Origin: an uncultured Lachnospiraceae bacterium
Lineage (GTDB): Bacteria; Bacillota; Clostridia; Lachnospirales; Lachnospiraceae
Length of the DNA: 28,914 bases
Direction: 5' to 3'
Assembly (NCBI GenBank): GCA_910579935.1
Contig: CAJTVQ010000051.1
Coordinates: forward strand, 1 to 28,914
Of this stretch, positions 16,448-24,648 are shown piece by piece. Position 1 is the first letter of the stretch. Every line of letters begins with the position of its first letter. The notes below the pieces were generated by a model that searched no databases, was not told the DNA's origin, and saw only the letters and a program-made list of their open reading frames with translations. The translations under genes and the position numbers were made by a program.

Positions 16448-17815
16448 TCAGCCCTGTGCGATCTGCACCATCCTCTGCATATCCGAAATCAGTTCTCTCG
16501 AATAATTCTCCGCTTCCCTGTATACCCGCTCCGCACCGGAATAATCCTGGTTGCCCAGCGCATTCATAACTCCCGCGCCATACTGGTGGAACTTCCTGTG
16601 TTTTTCACCAAGGGCATCCCATATCGGCTTGATTCCCGGTATCTGCGGCATCATGGCATAATAGAAATGACCAAATCCGCACTTGGAAGAATCCAGCTGC
16701 AGTGGTATGATCTGCCGCTCATCCACCATGCGCTTCAGATTTCCCAGCCACGTATGATGCGCATCAATCGCACTGTTTACATATTTTATGAACTCATGGT
16801 TTTCCATACGGAAAAACGGATCCACTGTCATGCCGCCCATCTGTTTTACCGCTTCATCCAACGTCTTTTCAATGCCGACTACCGGCTCTGTCGCCTTTTT
16901 CAGTTCCCCGCTGACCTGACGCATGAAATCCGTACTGTTTCTTAACTGGTTCTCCATTTCCGCCATGGAACTGCTGATTTCCTCGCTTACCGCGGCGATG
17001 GAGCTGATGGATTCATTGACTTTGGACACATGATGCTGGCTCTCATCGTTCAATTCCCATACATGATTGATTTTCTCCGACATATTCCCCAAAGCCTGGA
17101 TCGTACTGTCGGTACTGTGAACACTTTTTTGTGAAGCGCCCTTTATGCTCTCCAGAAACTCACCCATATTTCCGGTCAGTTCCTGTGTTTTTTCCGCCAG
17201 CGCGCGGATCTCGCCCGCTACCACTGCAAACCCTCTTCCTGCCATTCCGGCTCTAGCCGCTTCAATGGCCGCATTGAGCGCCAGAAGATTCGTCTGTAAA
17301 GATATCGCATCAATACCCGCAATGACTTCGTTCATCCGGCTGATGATATCCATCAGTTCATCCATATTCCCCTGCAGTTCCCTGGAGACCGACATCGTCT
17401 CGTCGGAAAGTTCCTTGATCTGGGTCAGTTCCGCCTGCCCTTCTTCTATTTTATGATACACTTCTCCGGTATCCGATGAAATCTGAAGGATTGTGTTGGT
17501 CAATTCTTCATGCTGGCTGTTCGCTCTTCCCATTGCTGCCGAAGAATCCGTCGCCGTGCCGAAAACCGTCTCCGCTGCCCGTTCCACATTGCGGGAAATA
17601 TCCACGATCTTTTCCGTCTGATACTGCATGGTCAGATCCAGCGAACTGATCTGCATCACTGCCTTTATATTTTTATCCAAAAGTCCCGCAAACTGCTCCC
17701 TTCCTTTCAGCAGCCTCCGGTAAATACTGTCCAATTCCGGCTGCCCTGAATAATCTGCCTCATTCAACTCCGACACTGCCCTCATAAGCGCCTTTCTTTT
17801 CTTTCCAACCGTCAT
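16448..17815 (-). CDS. Soluble methyl-accepting chemotaxis protein with C-terminal CZB domain
   Basis: 455-residue cytoplasmic chemoreceptor without membrane helices. The signalling domain has the conserved hairpin tip (IDAISLQTNLLALNAAIEAA, then GRGFAVVAGEIRALAEKT). The C-terminal CZB zinc-binding domain shows its His/Cys set: AHHTW, SKCGFGHFYY and HRKFHQYG. CZB receptors in other bacteria sense zinc or oxidants such as hypochlorous acid; that role is inference here. I chose ATG 17815, with AAAGAGG 7 bases upstream. The longer ATG at 17869 coincides with the promoter -10, so it cannot be in the transcript. No other chemotaxis gene lies in the window. Confidence 0.9.
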   Translation of the reverse strand: MTVGKKRKALMRAVSELNEADYSGQPELDSIYRRLLKGREQFAGLLDKNIKAVMQISSLDLTMQYQTEKIVDISRNVERAAETVFGTATDSSAAMGRANSQHEELTNTILQISSDTGEVYHKIEEGQAELTQIKELSDETMSVSRELQGNMDELMDIISRMNEVIAGIDAISLQTNLLALNAAIEAARAGMAGRGFAVVAGEIRALAEKTQELTGNMGEFLESIKGASQKSVHSTDSTIQALGNMSEKINHVWELNDESQHHVSKVNESISSIAAVSEEISSSMAEMENQLRNSTDFMRQVSGELKKATEPVVGIEKTLDEAVKQMGGMTVDPFFRMENHEFIKYVNSAIDAHHTWLGNLKRMVDERQIIPLQLDSSKCGFGHFYYAMMPQIPGIKPIWDALGEKHRKFHQYGAGVMNALGNQDYSGAERVYREAENYSRELISDMQRMVQIAQG

Positions 17816-17867
17816 TTGCATACCTCTTTTCTTCTCATTATGATAACATTCGCCGATATATAATTCC

Positions 17868-17895
17868 ATGATACGGGATTTTATACTTTTTGCAA
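17868..17895 (-). promoter_or_regulatory. Promoter of the chemoreceptor gene
   Basis: TTGCAA (17890-17895), 16-base spacer, TATCAT (17868-17873) on the minus strand. It supports the downstream start codon choice. Confidence 0.65.
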
Positions 17896-17969
17896 GCTTT
17901 TTTTACTAAAAAATATTTCCAGCCGGAATCTGCCGCAGCAGTTCCGTTCCCTCCACTGCTGCAACCTTC

Positions 17970-19421
17970 CTATTTCCACGCCCGTTTCAGCAGACCTGTG
18001 CCTTCGCGGATCTGCTCCCTGCTCAGGGAAGCATATCCCAGTATCACCATATTCCCGTTCCAATAAGATGGAATATCCTCCATGCAGAACTCCGACAGAC
18101 CGTATACTTTCACACCTGCTTCCGCCGCCTGACGCACCAGCATTTCTTCGCTGCGCCCCCGTTCGTCCTGAAGCAGAAGGTGCAGTCCCGCATTGGCTCC
18201 CAAAACCTTAAACTGCCTCTCCATTGTCTTTAACTCACCCAGCAGCAGATCATGCTTGTCACGGTATATTTTCCGCATCCGGTTCAGATGCCGCTCAAAA
18301 TGCCCTTTTTCTATAAATTCATTTAAAATCTTCTGATCGATGCCGGACACCGTGGTGGAATAAAAAGAACATTTTTCCTCATACACTTTCAGAAGCGGCA
18401 CGGGCAGCACCATATAACCGATCCTGATAGCCGGCGCTATGGATTTGGAAAAAGTACCGATATAGATCACTTTACCCAGCCGGTCCGAAGCCTGAAGGGA
18501 AGGCACCGGTTTCCCTTTGAATCGGAACTCGCTGTCGTAATCGTCCTCGATCAGATAACGTGTCTCTTTTTCCCCGGCCCATTTCAACAGTTCCATCCTG
18601 CGCCCGATCGGCATGACCACCCCCATCGGGTACTGATGGGAAGGCATCACGTATGCCACCTCCGCGCCGCTTTTTCTCAATTCCCCCACACTCATACCGC
18701 TGCTGTCCATCGCTACCGGCAAAATACGGTAGGCAAACGACTCGAAAATACGGTAAGCCCTTTTGTAAGTAGGATTTTCCATGGCGATCGCCACATGTCT
18801 GCCCAATACTTTTTCCAGCAGCATCAGCAGATAATCATTTCCCGCACCGATGATAATCTGCTCAGGGCTGCAGTTCACTCCCCTGGAAGTATGGAGATAA
18901 CGGGCTATGGTCCCCCGCAATACAGGATCTCCTTTGGGCGAACCGTAAGTAAACATCTCGCTGTTGGCCCCTACCAGAATATTCTTCGTTATCTTTTTCC
19001 ATGTCGCATAGGGAAATGCAGTCATATCTATGGTATTCGGCGAAAAATCGCAGATACAGGGCGGCGTTTCTTCCCCTGTTCCGGTATGTACATTTATGGA
19101 AGCCCCTGCCTCAGCGCCCGTCTCCGTCAAGGCCTCCGTTTCCGGTTCCCCTCCCTTAAGATCAAACAATTCCTCCACCTGACAGACAAAATAGCCCCGG
19201 CAGGGCTTTGCTTCGATATATCCTTCCGAAAGCAGCTGTTCATAGGCAAGTTCTACCGTACTGCGGGACACCTGGAGAAAATCCGCTAAAGAACGAGTAG
19301 AGGGAAGCCTCTCTCCGACACGAAGCTTCCCTTTCCTTATTTCCGATTTTATATAGTCATAAATCTGCTCATACAGATGCCTGCCGGCATCCTGTCGTAA
19401 TGTAATCGTTAAATCATTCAT
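17970..19421 (-). CDS. MocR/PdxR-type GntR regulator with aminotransferase domain
   Basis: 483 residues. The N-terminal GntR winged helix (about 8-75) includes LYEQIYDYIKSEI, then RLPSTRSLADFLQVSRSTV. A class I aminotransferase-like domain follows, with the PLP lysine in IGTFSKSIAP and an EDDYDSEFRF segment. MocR regulators use PLP or amino-group ligands and often control vitamin B6, GABA or amino acid genes. I chose ATG 19421, with CGGAG 7 bases upstream. An ATG at 19445 overlapping the previous stop (ATGA) is possible but lacks a ribosome site. Likely co-transcribed with DUF2225 and glnS. Its target genes are not visible. Confidence 0.88.
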   Translation of the reverse strand: MNDLTITLRQDAGRHLYEQIYDYIKSEIRKGKLRVGERLPSTRSLADFLQVSRSTVELAYEQLLSEGYIEAKPCRGYFVCQVEELFDLKGGEPETEALTETGAEAGASINVHTGTGEETPPCICDFSPNTIDMTAFPYATWKKITKNILVGANSEMFTYGSPKGDPVLRGTIARYLHTSRGVNCSPEQIIIGAGNDYLLMLLEKVLGRHVAIAMENPTYKRAYRIFESFAYRILPVAMDSSGMSVGELRKSGAEVAYVMPSHQYPMGVVMPIGRRMELLKWAGEKETRYLIEDDYDSEFRFKGKPVPSLQASDRLGKVIYIGTFSKSIAPAIRIGYMVLPVPLLKVYEEKCSFYSTTVSGIDQKILNEFIEKGHFERHLNRMRKIYRDKHDLLLGELKTMERQFKVLGANAGLHLLLQDERGRSEEMLVRQAAEAGVKVYGLSEFCMEDIPSYWNGNMVILGYASLSREQIREGTGLLKRAWK

Positions 19422-19441
19422 GATTCCGCTCCGGCGATTCC

Positions 19442-20308
19442 TCATTTTTTTGCGGCATTTTTCATCTTGATCTGTTTCATGATCTCATCCTTCAAATCCC
19501 GCGCCTTATCCTTCATACGGGGATTTGCGCTCGTAGATGCTATAATGGAAGCAACCAGCTTGGAAGACACGTCAAACTGTTCAAATTTAGCCGCAGTAAC
19601 CGCGATCACATAATCCACCGTGGGCTCATCCATTCCGCACATGGGGAAATTCTCCGACTGCCGCGCCGCAAGAAAACCGTCCAACGCATTTTTTAAAAAT
19701 TCCCGTTCCTCATCATCTATCGCTTTCTTCTTGGTTTCATATTCCGGATCCGCCTTATCAAGGCTCTCTCCCTTTCCGCGCAGAAGCCATGCCGACTTTA
19801 AACAGATGTATGCCTTTTCGCTTGGCTTCGCCATCTTCACAACGGCATTTGCCAGCGCCACTTTATAGCGGTCCAGCGCCTCGTCATAAGTATAGACCTC
19901 CTTATATTCCCTGGGTTTGAAATTTGCGGAAATCATCTCTTTGATCCTCTTCGCCTGCGGGGAAGTGATAAATTTAAAAAAGCGGCTCAGCGTGGCATAA
20001 CCACAGTTCGGACACATAATGATATCATACTTCAGCAGATCCACCTGTTCATATTTCGGGCGCAGATCCGGATCTGTCCCAATCAGTTTCGCTTTGCCGA
20101 CTTTTACCGTTCTGGATTTAAATTCCTTATCACAGATGGGGCATGTGAAACTCTTATCAAACAGGAAATCCTGCTCCTGCACCTGTGGCTGCTGGGCAAC
20201 AGCAGCCGCTCCTGCCGCTGCCGCCTTTTCCTTAGGTTTTTCGTACAAATCCATATTTTCCAAATTCGAAAGGCCGAATCCCTCCAGGCCGGACAACAAT
20301 CCACTCAT
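19442..20308 (-). CDS. DUF2225 family protein
   Basis: 288-residue protein of unknown function, recognised as DUF2225. Two CxxC pairs (CPICDKEF near residue 46 and CPNCGYA near 83) probably bind one zinc ion, like a zinc ribbon split by about 33 residues. A helical, TPR-like region follows and the tail is lysine-rich. An alanine-rich linker (AAAAGAAAVAQQPQ) precedes the zinc part. ATG 20308 has a strong GGAGGAG 6 bases upstream; a longer frame to 20332 would overlap the glnS stop. It lies 23 bases after glnS and abuts the MocR gene, so probably one operon. Confidence 0.85.
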   Translation of the reverse strand: MSGLLSGLEGFGLSNLENMDLYEKPKEKAAAAGAAAVAQQPQVQEQDFLFDKSFTCPICDKEFKSRTVKVGKAKLIGTDPDLRPKYEQVDLLKYDIIMCPNCGYATLSRFFKFITSPQAKRIKEMISANFKPREYKEVYTYDEALDRYKVALANAVVKMAKPSEKAYICLKSAWLLRGKGESLDKADPEYETKKKAIDDEEREFLKNALDGFLAARQSENFPMCGMDEPTVDYVIAVTAAKFEQFDVSSKLVASIIASTSANPRMKDKARDLKDEIMKQIKMKNAAKK

Positions 20309-20331
20309 ATTTTCTCCTCCATATTCATGCA

Positions 20332-22047
20332 TTATATTGATTTAGGCAGCACATAAGAACTTTTTAAGGATACGATCCTGTTAAATACAGGCGCACCCGG
20401 TTTGGATTCCTTATAATCCACGCAGAAATAACCCTGACGGACGAACTGGAAACTTTCATATGCCTTAGCATCCGCCAAAGCAGGCTCCAGATAACATTCC
20501 TTTAACACAGTCAGGGAATCGGGATTCAGATTCAGTGAGCCATCTTCATTATATACACCCTTTTCCTCTTCTATGATGTTTTCATACAGTCTGACTTCCG
20601 CTTTCACAGCCCCGGCTGCCGGCACCCAGTGTATCGTCCCCTTTACTTTCCTTCCGGTAAATCCGGTACCGCATTTCGTCTCGGGATCATAGGTACAGTG
20701 TACTTCCGTCACCCTTCCGTTCCCGTCCTTCACATAATCGGTGCAGGTAACGAAATACGCATTCATCAGCCGCACTTCATTGCCCGGATACAGCCGGAAA
20801 TATTTTTTCGGAGGTTCCACCATGAAATCTTCCCTGTCGATATACAATTCCCTTCCAAAAGGCACCTCTCGCGTCCCCATGGCTTCATTTTCCATATTGT
20901 TTGCCACGGTGAGCATCTCTGTTTTATCCTCCGGATAATTGTCGATAATCAGTTTCACCGGATCCAGCACCGCCATCATTCTCGGACGCTTCATTTTCAG
21001 GTCTTCCCTGATACAGTACTCCAGCATTGCATAATCCACGGAGGAATTGCTCTTGGATACGCCGCACAATTCCACAAACGAACGGATGGACTCCGGCGTA
21101 AAGCCTCTTCTCCTGAGCGCGGCAATGGATACCAGACGGGGATCATCCCAGCCGTCCACAATCCCGTCCTCCACCAGTTTCTTAATATACCGCTTCCCCG
21201 TCACCACGTTTGTCAGGTACATTTTGGCAAATTCTATCTGTTTCGGCGGATGGGGATATTCCAGTTCCCTCACCACCCAGTCATACAACGGCCTGTGGTC
21301 TTCAAATTCCAAAGTACAGATGGAATGCGTAATCCCCTCTATGGCATCCTCAATCGGATGGGCAAAATCATACATCGGATAAATGCACCACTTATCGCCC
21401 GTATTATGATGGGTCATATGGGCCACCCGGTAAATGATCGGGTCACGCATATTGATATTCGGGGATTTCATATCAATCCTGGCACGCAGTACTTTTTCAC
21501 CATCCTGAAATACACCGTTTTTCATATCTTCAAACAGCTTCAGATTCTCTTCCACACTTCTGTCCCGGTTCGGGTCATCTTTTCCCGGTTCCGTTAAAGT
21601 TCCCCTGTATTCCTTCATCTGTTCCGCTGTCAGATCCGATACATATGCTTTTCCTTTTTTAATTAATTTCACAGCGCCTTCATACATCTGCTCGAAATAA
21701 TCAGAGGCAAAAAACAGCCTGTCTTCCCAATCTGCCCCCAGCCATGCGATATCCTCCTTAATGGACTCCACAAATTCCGTCTTCTCCTTCGTAGGATTCG
21801 TATCGTCAAAACGCATGTTGAATTTTCCGTTATACTGCTGCGCCAGCCCGTAATTCAGCAAAATACTCTTGGCATGTCCGATATGCAGATATCCGTTAGG
21901 TTCCGGCGGGAATCTGGTATGAACCGTATCATATACTCCCTCCGCCAAATCCCTGTCAATGATCTGTTCGATAAAATTTCTGGAAACCACTTCCTTTTGC
22001 ATATCCTTTGCTTCCGTTACGTCTGTCTTTTCCACTTCACTCATCAT
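20332..22047 (-). CDS. glnS: Glutaminyl-tRNA synthetase
   Basis: Class I synthetase charging tRNA-Gln with glutamine. 571 residues from ATG 22047 (AAGGCGG upstream), near the usual length. The HIGH motif is intact at residues 55-58 (PPEPNGYLHIGHAKS). GlnRS hallmarks include DDTNPTKE, WDDPRLVSIAALRRRGFTPESIR and EYCIREDL, then the anticodon-binding beta-barrels. Where E. coli GlnRS has the KMSKS-like MSKR, this protein reads VVTGKRY, which I believe is shared by a clostridial subgroup. Most Firmicutes instead make Gln-tRNA by transamidation, so this gene is a lineage marker, probably acquired anciently. First gene of the glnS-DUF2225-mocR run. Confidence 0.93.
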   Translation of the reverse strand: MMSEVEKTDVTEAKDMQKEVVSRNFIEQIIDRDLAEGVYDTVHTRFPPEPNGYLHIGHAKSILLNYGLAQQYNGKFNMRFDDTNPTKEKTEFVESIKEDIAWLGADWEDRLFFASDYFEQMYEGAVKLIKKGKAYVSDLTAEQMKEYRGTLTEPGKDDPNRDRSVEENLKLFEDMKNGVFQDGEKVLRARIDMKSPNINMRDPIIYRVAHMTHHNTGDKWCIYPMYDFAHPIEDAIEGITHSICTLEFEDHRPLYDWVVRELEYPHPPKQIEFAKMYLTNVVTGKRYIKKLVEDGIVDGWDDPRLVSIAALRRRGFTPESIRSFVELCGVSKSNSSVDYAMLEYCIREDLKMKRPRMMAVLDPVKLIIDNYPEDKTEMLTVANNMENEAMGTREVPFGRELYIDREDFMVEPPKKYFRLYPGNEVRLMNAYFVTCTDYVKDGNGRVTEVHCTYDPETKCGTGFTGRKVKGTIHWVPAAGAVKAEVRLYENIIEEEKGVYNEDGSLNLNPDSLTVLKECYLEPALADAKAYESFQFVRQGYFCVDYKESKPGAPVFNRIVSLKSSYVLPKSI

Positions 22048-22126
22048 TATTTTCCGCCTTAAACCGCCCTTTACCCGGCTTACCTCCTCCATTGACTATT
22101 CAACGGTAAAAAAACCAATTTATTCT

Positions 22127-22155
22127 ATCTTAGCATAAAAAGAACAAATAATAAA
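22127..22155 (-). promoter_or_regulatory. Promoter candidate for glnS
   Basis: Extended -10 TGCTAAGAT (hexamer 22127-22132) with a weak TTTATT (22150-22155) 17 bases upstream, about 80 bases before the glnS start. No T-box consensus is seen in the leader. Confidence 0.5.
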
Positions 22156-22232
22156 GAGTTTTCATGATAAACGGACAAAAATGTTTTATGGCTGATAACG
22201 GTTCGGGCAGATTGTTTGGAGATGAAGGAGGA

Positions 22233-22373
22233 CGCCCCTGTCGGGGTGCTTTGGCAGTACACAGCTCCGGCCAAAGGAATTTTGCCAAATCCCTTTGGCC
22301 GGAGCGCTGCCTGTCAGACTGGAATCACAATATACAGGCCGGAAATCACATACCATGCTTCCCGCCTGTATAT
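22233..22373. repeat. Block of three strong hairpins in the glnS-xre intergenic region
   Basis: The 433-base gap between glnS and the XRE gene holds three consecutive inverted repeats. The first is CCCC-TGTC-GGGG (22233-22248). The second is a perfect 13-bp stem CTCCGGCCAAAGG / CCTTTGGCCGGAG (22265-22304). The third is a perfect 10-bp stem ATATACAGGC / GCCTGTATAT with an inner GGAAA/TTCCC-like stem (22330-22373). None has a T-run, so they are not ordinary terminators. A minus-strand extended -10 TGCTATACT (22411-22419) could transcribe the block towards glnS. Confidence 0.65.
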
Positions 22374-22480
22374 CTTAAGAATAAAAAACAAGAAAATCAA
22401 ATCCTTATTCAGTATAGCACAAATTTCCTATTTCTCCTGTCTGCGTAAAAATTGTTTCTTTAACTGTCAAAAATGTACCC

Positions 22481-22849
22481 TCATACATCTTCCCTCCGCA
22501 TGTTTTTTTCCATGATGTGGAAAAAATAAGTGCAGCTCCTCAGAAATTCCGGCAATGCCCTCACTTGCGCATCGGAAAAGCGGCTGAACATCCCTACTGC
22601 CTCATTTACATAAATTACTTTTGCTTTCACAAGGCTGTCGCAAACCAGTTCATCCATGGAACAATCCAAAACATTGGCAATATCCACCAGCTTCTCCAGA
22701 CTTACTTTTGTCTTTGCATTTTCAATATTGCTGATATGCTGTATGGATACATCCGCTGCCTCAGCCAGCTTCGCCTGCGACATGCATCCCCTTTCCCGCT
22801 GTTTCCTGACTCTTTCCCCCAATTTCCCATAATCTACCGACATCTTCAT
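22481..22849 (-). CDS. XRE-family helix-turn-helix regulator
   Basis: Small DNA-binding protein, 122 residues from the chosen ATG at 22849, which has AAAGGG 8 bases upstream; other in-frame ATGs lie at 22855 and 22843. The Cro/C1-type domain is clear: LGERVRKQRERG, then AKLAEAADVSIQHISNIENAKT (helices 2-3) and LVDIANVLDCSMDELV. The C-terminal 45 residues (FSRFSDAQVRALPEFLRSC) have no known fold to me; similar short tails occur in clostridial XRE proteins next to unrelated genes. It stands alone between glnS and guaB. No phage or toxin gene adjoins it. Confidence 0.85.
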   Translation of the reverse strand: MKMSVDYGKLGERVRKQRERGCMSQAKLAEAADVSIQHISNIENAKTKVSLEKLVDIANVLDCSMDELVCDSLVKAKVIYVNEAVGMFSRFSDAQVRALPEFLRSCTYFFHIMEKNMRREDV

Positions 22850-22973
22850 CACCATTACCCTTTTTACACGCGCTCTATGATTCCTGCCCTTTATTCTATC
22901 CAATTCGTGAAAAAAAGAAAATCAACCGCATGCATATACTATTTACACAGTTGAAGCATGTCGTCGAATGGGA

Positions 22974-23006
22974 ACAAAAACAGCGGCATTCCTGCCGCCG
23001 TTTTCG
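22974..23006 (-). terminator. guaB: Terminator of guaB
   Basis: Minus-strand stem ACGGCGGCA-GGAA-TGCCGCTGT (8 of 9 pairs) followed by TTTTTG, 50 bases after the guaB stop. Confidence 0.8.
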
Positions 23007-23056
23007 CTTTGCCTTTATCTTGCCTATATCTGTGTTTTCTGAGCCGTCCCGTCTGT

Positions 23057-24511
23057 TTATTCATCCACGCTGTAATTGGGCGCTTCTTTTGTAATGTGTA
23101 TATCGTGGGGATGGCTTTCTTTCAGGGACGCCGCGGAAATCTTTATGAACCTTCCGTTCTGCTGAAGTTCCGCAACCGTTGCCGTACCGCAGTATCCCAT
23201 GCCGGAGCGAAGTCCGCCCATCAGCTGGAATACCGTGTCCTCCACGGTTCCCTTATATGCCACGCGCCCTTCCACGCCTTCCGGCACCAGTTTCTTGGCA
23301 TCGGACTGGAAGTAACGGTCCTTGCTTCCGTTTTCCATCGCCGCAATGGAACCCATGCCCCGGTAAACCTTGTATTTTCTTCCCTGGTACAGTTCGAACG
23401 TGCCGGGACTTTCATCACAGCCTGCAAAAATGCTGCCCATCATGCAGACGCTTCCGCCTGCCGCAATCGCTTTGGTCATATCTCCGGAATACTTAATGCC
23501 GCCGTCAGCTATAATCGGAATACCGTATTCCTTCGCCACTGCATAGGCATCCATGATCGCCGTAATCTGCGGCACTCCGATACCCGCCACCACACGGGTT
23601 GTGCAGATGGAACCGGGACCGATGCCTACCTTTACGGCATCCGCTCCGGCTTCGATCAGCGCCTTCGTTCCTTCCCCTGTCGCCACGTTGCCGGCAATGA
23701 CCTGCATATCGGGATATTTTTCTTTGATCATGCGCAGGCATTTCAATACATTCTCGGAATGTCCGTGGGCGGAATCCAATACGATAACATCCACTTTCGC
23801 ATCGGCAAGGGCCCCTACCCGGTCCAGCACATTTGCCGTAATGCCTACTCCGGCGCCGCACAGCAGTCTGCCCTGCTCATCCTTGGCCGCCAGAGGATAT
23901 TTGATGGTCTTCTCAATATCCTTAATGGTAATCAGTCCCACCAGATTATAATCCTCATCCACGATCGGAAGTTTTTCTTTTCTTGCCCTGGCCAGAACCT
24001 GTTTCGCTTCTTCCAGCGTAATGCCTTCCCTAGCCGTGATCAGTCCCTCTGATGTCATGGATTCCTTTATTTTTTTATTAAAATCCGTTTCAAATTTCAA
24101 ATCGCGGTTTGTAATGATGCCTACCAGTTTCCTGCCCTCTGTAATGGGAACACCGGAAATCCGGAATTTCGCCATCAGAGAGTCTGCATCTTTCAGCGTA
24201 TGGTCAGGAGTCAGTGAGAACGGGTCCGTAATAACGCCGTTTTCCGAGCGTTTTACCTTATCCACTTCCTCTGCCTGTGCTTCTATGGACATATTCTTGT
24301 GGATAATTCCGATTCCGCCCTGTCTGGCCATGGCTATTGCCATCCGGTTTTCAGTAACGGTATCCATCCCCGCACTCATCATCGGAATGTTTAGTTTGAT
24401 CTTCCTGGTAAGCTGTGTCGTCAGGTCCACCTGATTCGGAATCACCTGCGAATAACTCGGTACAAGCAGCACGTCATCAAATGTAATTCCTTCGCCAATT
24501 ATCTGACCCAT
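23057..24511 (-). CDS. guaB: IMP dehydrogenase
   Basis: Catalyses the NAD-dependent oxidation of IMP to XMP, the committed step of guanine nucleotide synthesis. 484 residues, normal for the bacterial enzyme. An N-terminal barrel strand (GITFDDVLLVPSYS) is followed by two CBS domains (about residues 95-210), then the catalytic loop GPGSICTTRVVAGIGVPQ with the nucleophilic Cys, a phosphate site IIADGGIKYSGD, and the flap (YRGMGS, then the Arg in VPEGVEGRV). ATG 24511 is preceded by AGGAGG. It has a near-consensus promoter and a striking inverted repeat upstream, and a terminator downstream, so it is monocistronic and probably specifically regulated. Confidence 0.97.
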   Translation of the reverse strand: MGQIIGEGITFDDVLLVPSYSQVIPNQVDLTTQLTRKIKLNIPMMSAGMDTVTENRMAIAMARQGGIGIIHKNMSIEAQAEEVDKVKRSENGVITDPFSLTPDHTLKDADSLMAKFRISGVPITEGRKLVGIITNRDLKFETDFNKKIKESMTSEGLITAREGITLEEAKQVLARARKEKLPIVDEDYNLVGLITIKDIEKTIKYPLAAKDEQGRLLCGAGVGITANVLDRVGALADAKVDVIVLDSAHGHSENVLKCLRMIKEKYPDMQVIAGNVATGEGTKALIEAGADAVKVGIGPGSICTTRVVAGIGVPQITAIMDAYAVAKEYGIPIIADGGIKYSGDMTKAIAAGGSVCMMGSIFAGCDESPGTFELYQGRKYKVYRGMGSIAAMENGSKDRYFQSDAKKLVPEGVEGRVAYKGTVEDTVFQLMGGLRSGMGYCGTATVAELQQNGRFIKISAASLKESHPHDIHITKEAPNYSVDE

Positions 24512-24574
24512 CTTTCTTCCTCCTATTGTTTTATGTGTGTGTTGTTCCGGTTTGATACCGGTTTTTATAATTGA

Positions 24575-24624
24575 ATAGTGATGTAAGTTTGAAAAAGTTT
24601 ACCAAACCTGCATCACTATGTCAA
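24575..24624 (-). promoter_or_regulatory. guaB: guaB promoter enclosed by a 17-bp inverted repeat (putative operator)
   Basis: Minus-strand promoter TTGACA (24619-24624), 17-base spacer, TAAACT (24596-24601). Arms ATAGTGATGYARGTTTG at 24575-24591 and, inverted, 24603-24619 agree at 15 of 17 positions and leave an 11-base spacer that contains the -10. A bound dimer would block polymerase. It does not match a Bacillus PurR box or a purine riboswitch. Confidence 0.75.
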
Positions 24625-24648
24625 TCCGAATTTTTTACGGATGCATCA

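Noticed and set aside
22164..22448. 94-codon plus-strand frame across the hairpin block
   Set aside because: No ribosome site or promoter, and the codons are dictated by inverted repeats; no plausible protein domain.
22048..22480. T-box leader for glnS
   Set aside because: No AGGGTGGAACCGCG-like T-box sequence and no terminator with an antiterminator option was found.
24542..24570. Plus-strand terminator CCGGT-N5-ACCGG-TTTTT
   Set aside because: No plus-strand gene ends upstream, and it lies in the guaB leader on the opposite strand; the stem is only 5 bp.
24512..24648. Purine riboswitch upstream of guaB
   Set aside because: The conserved three-way junction core is not recognisable, and the main palindrome sits over the promoter and not in the transcript leader.
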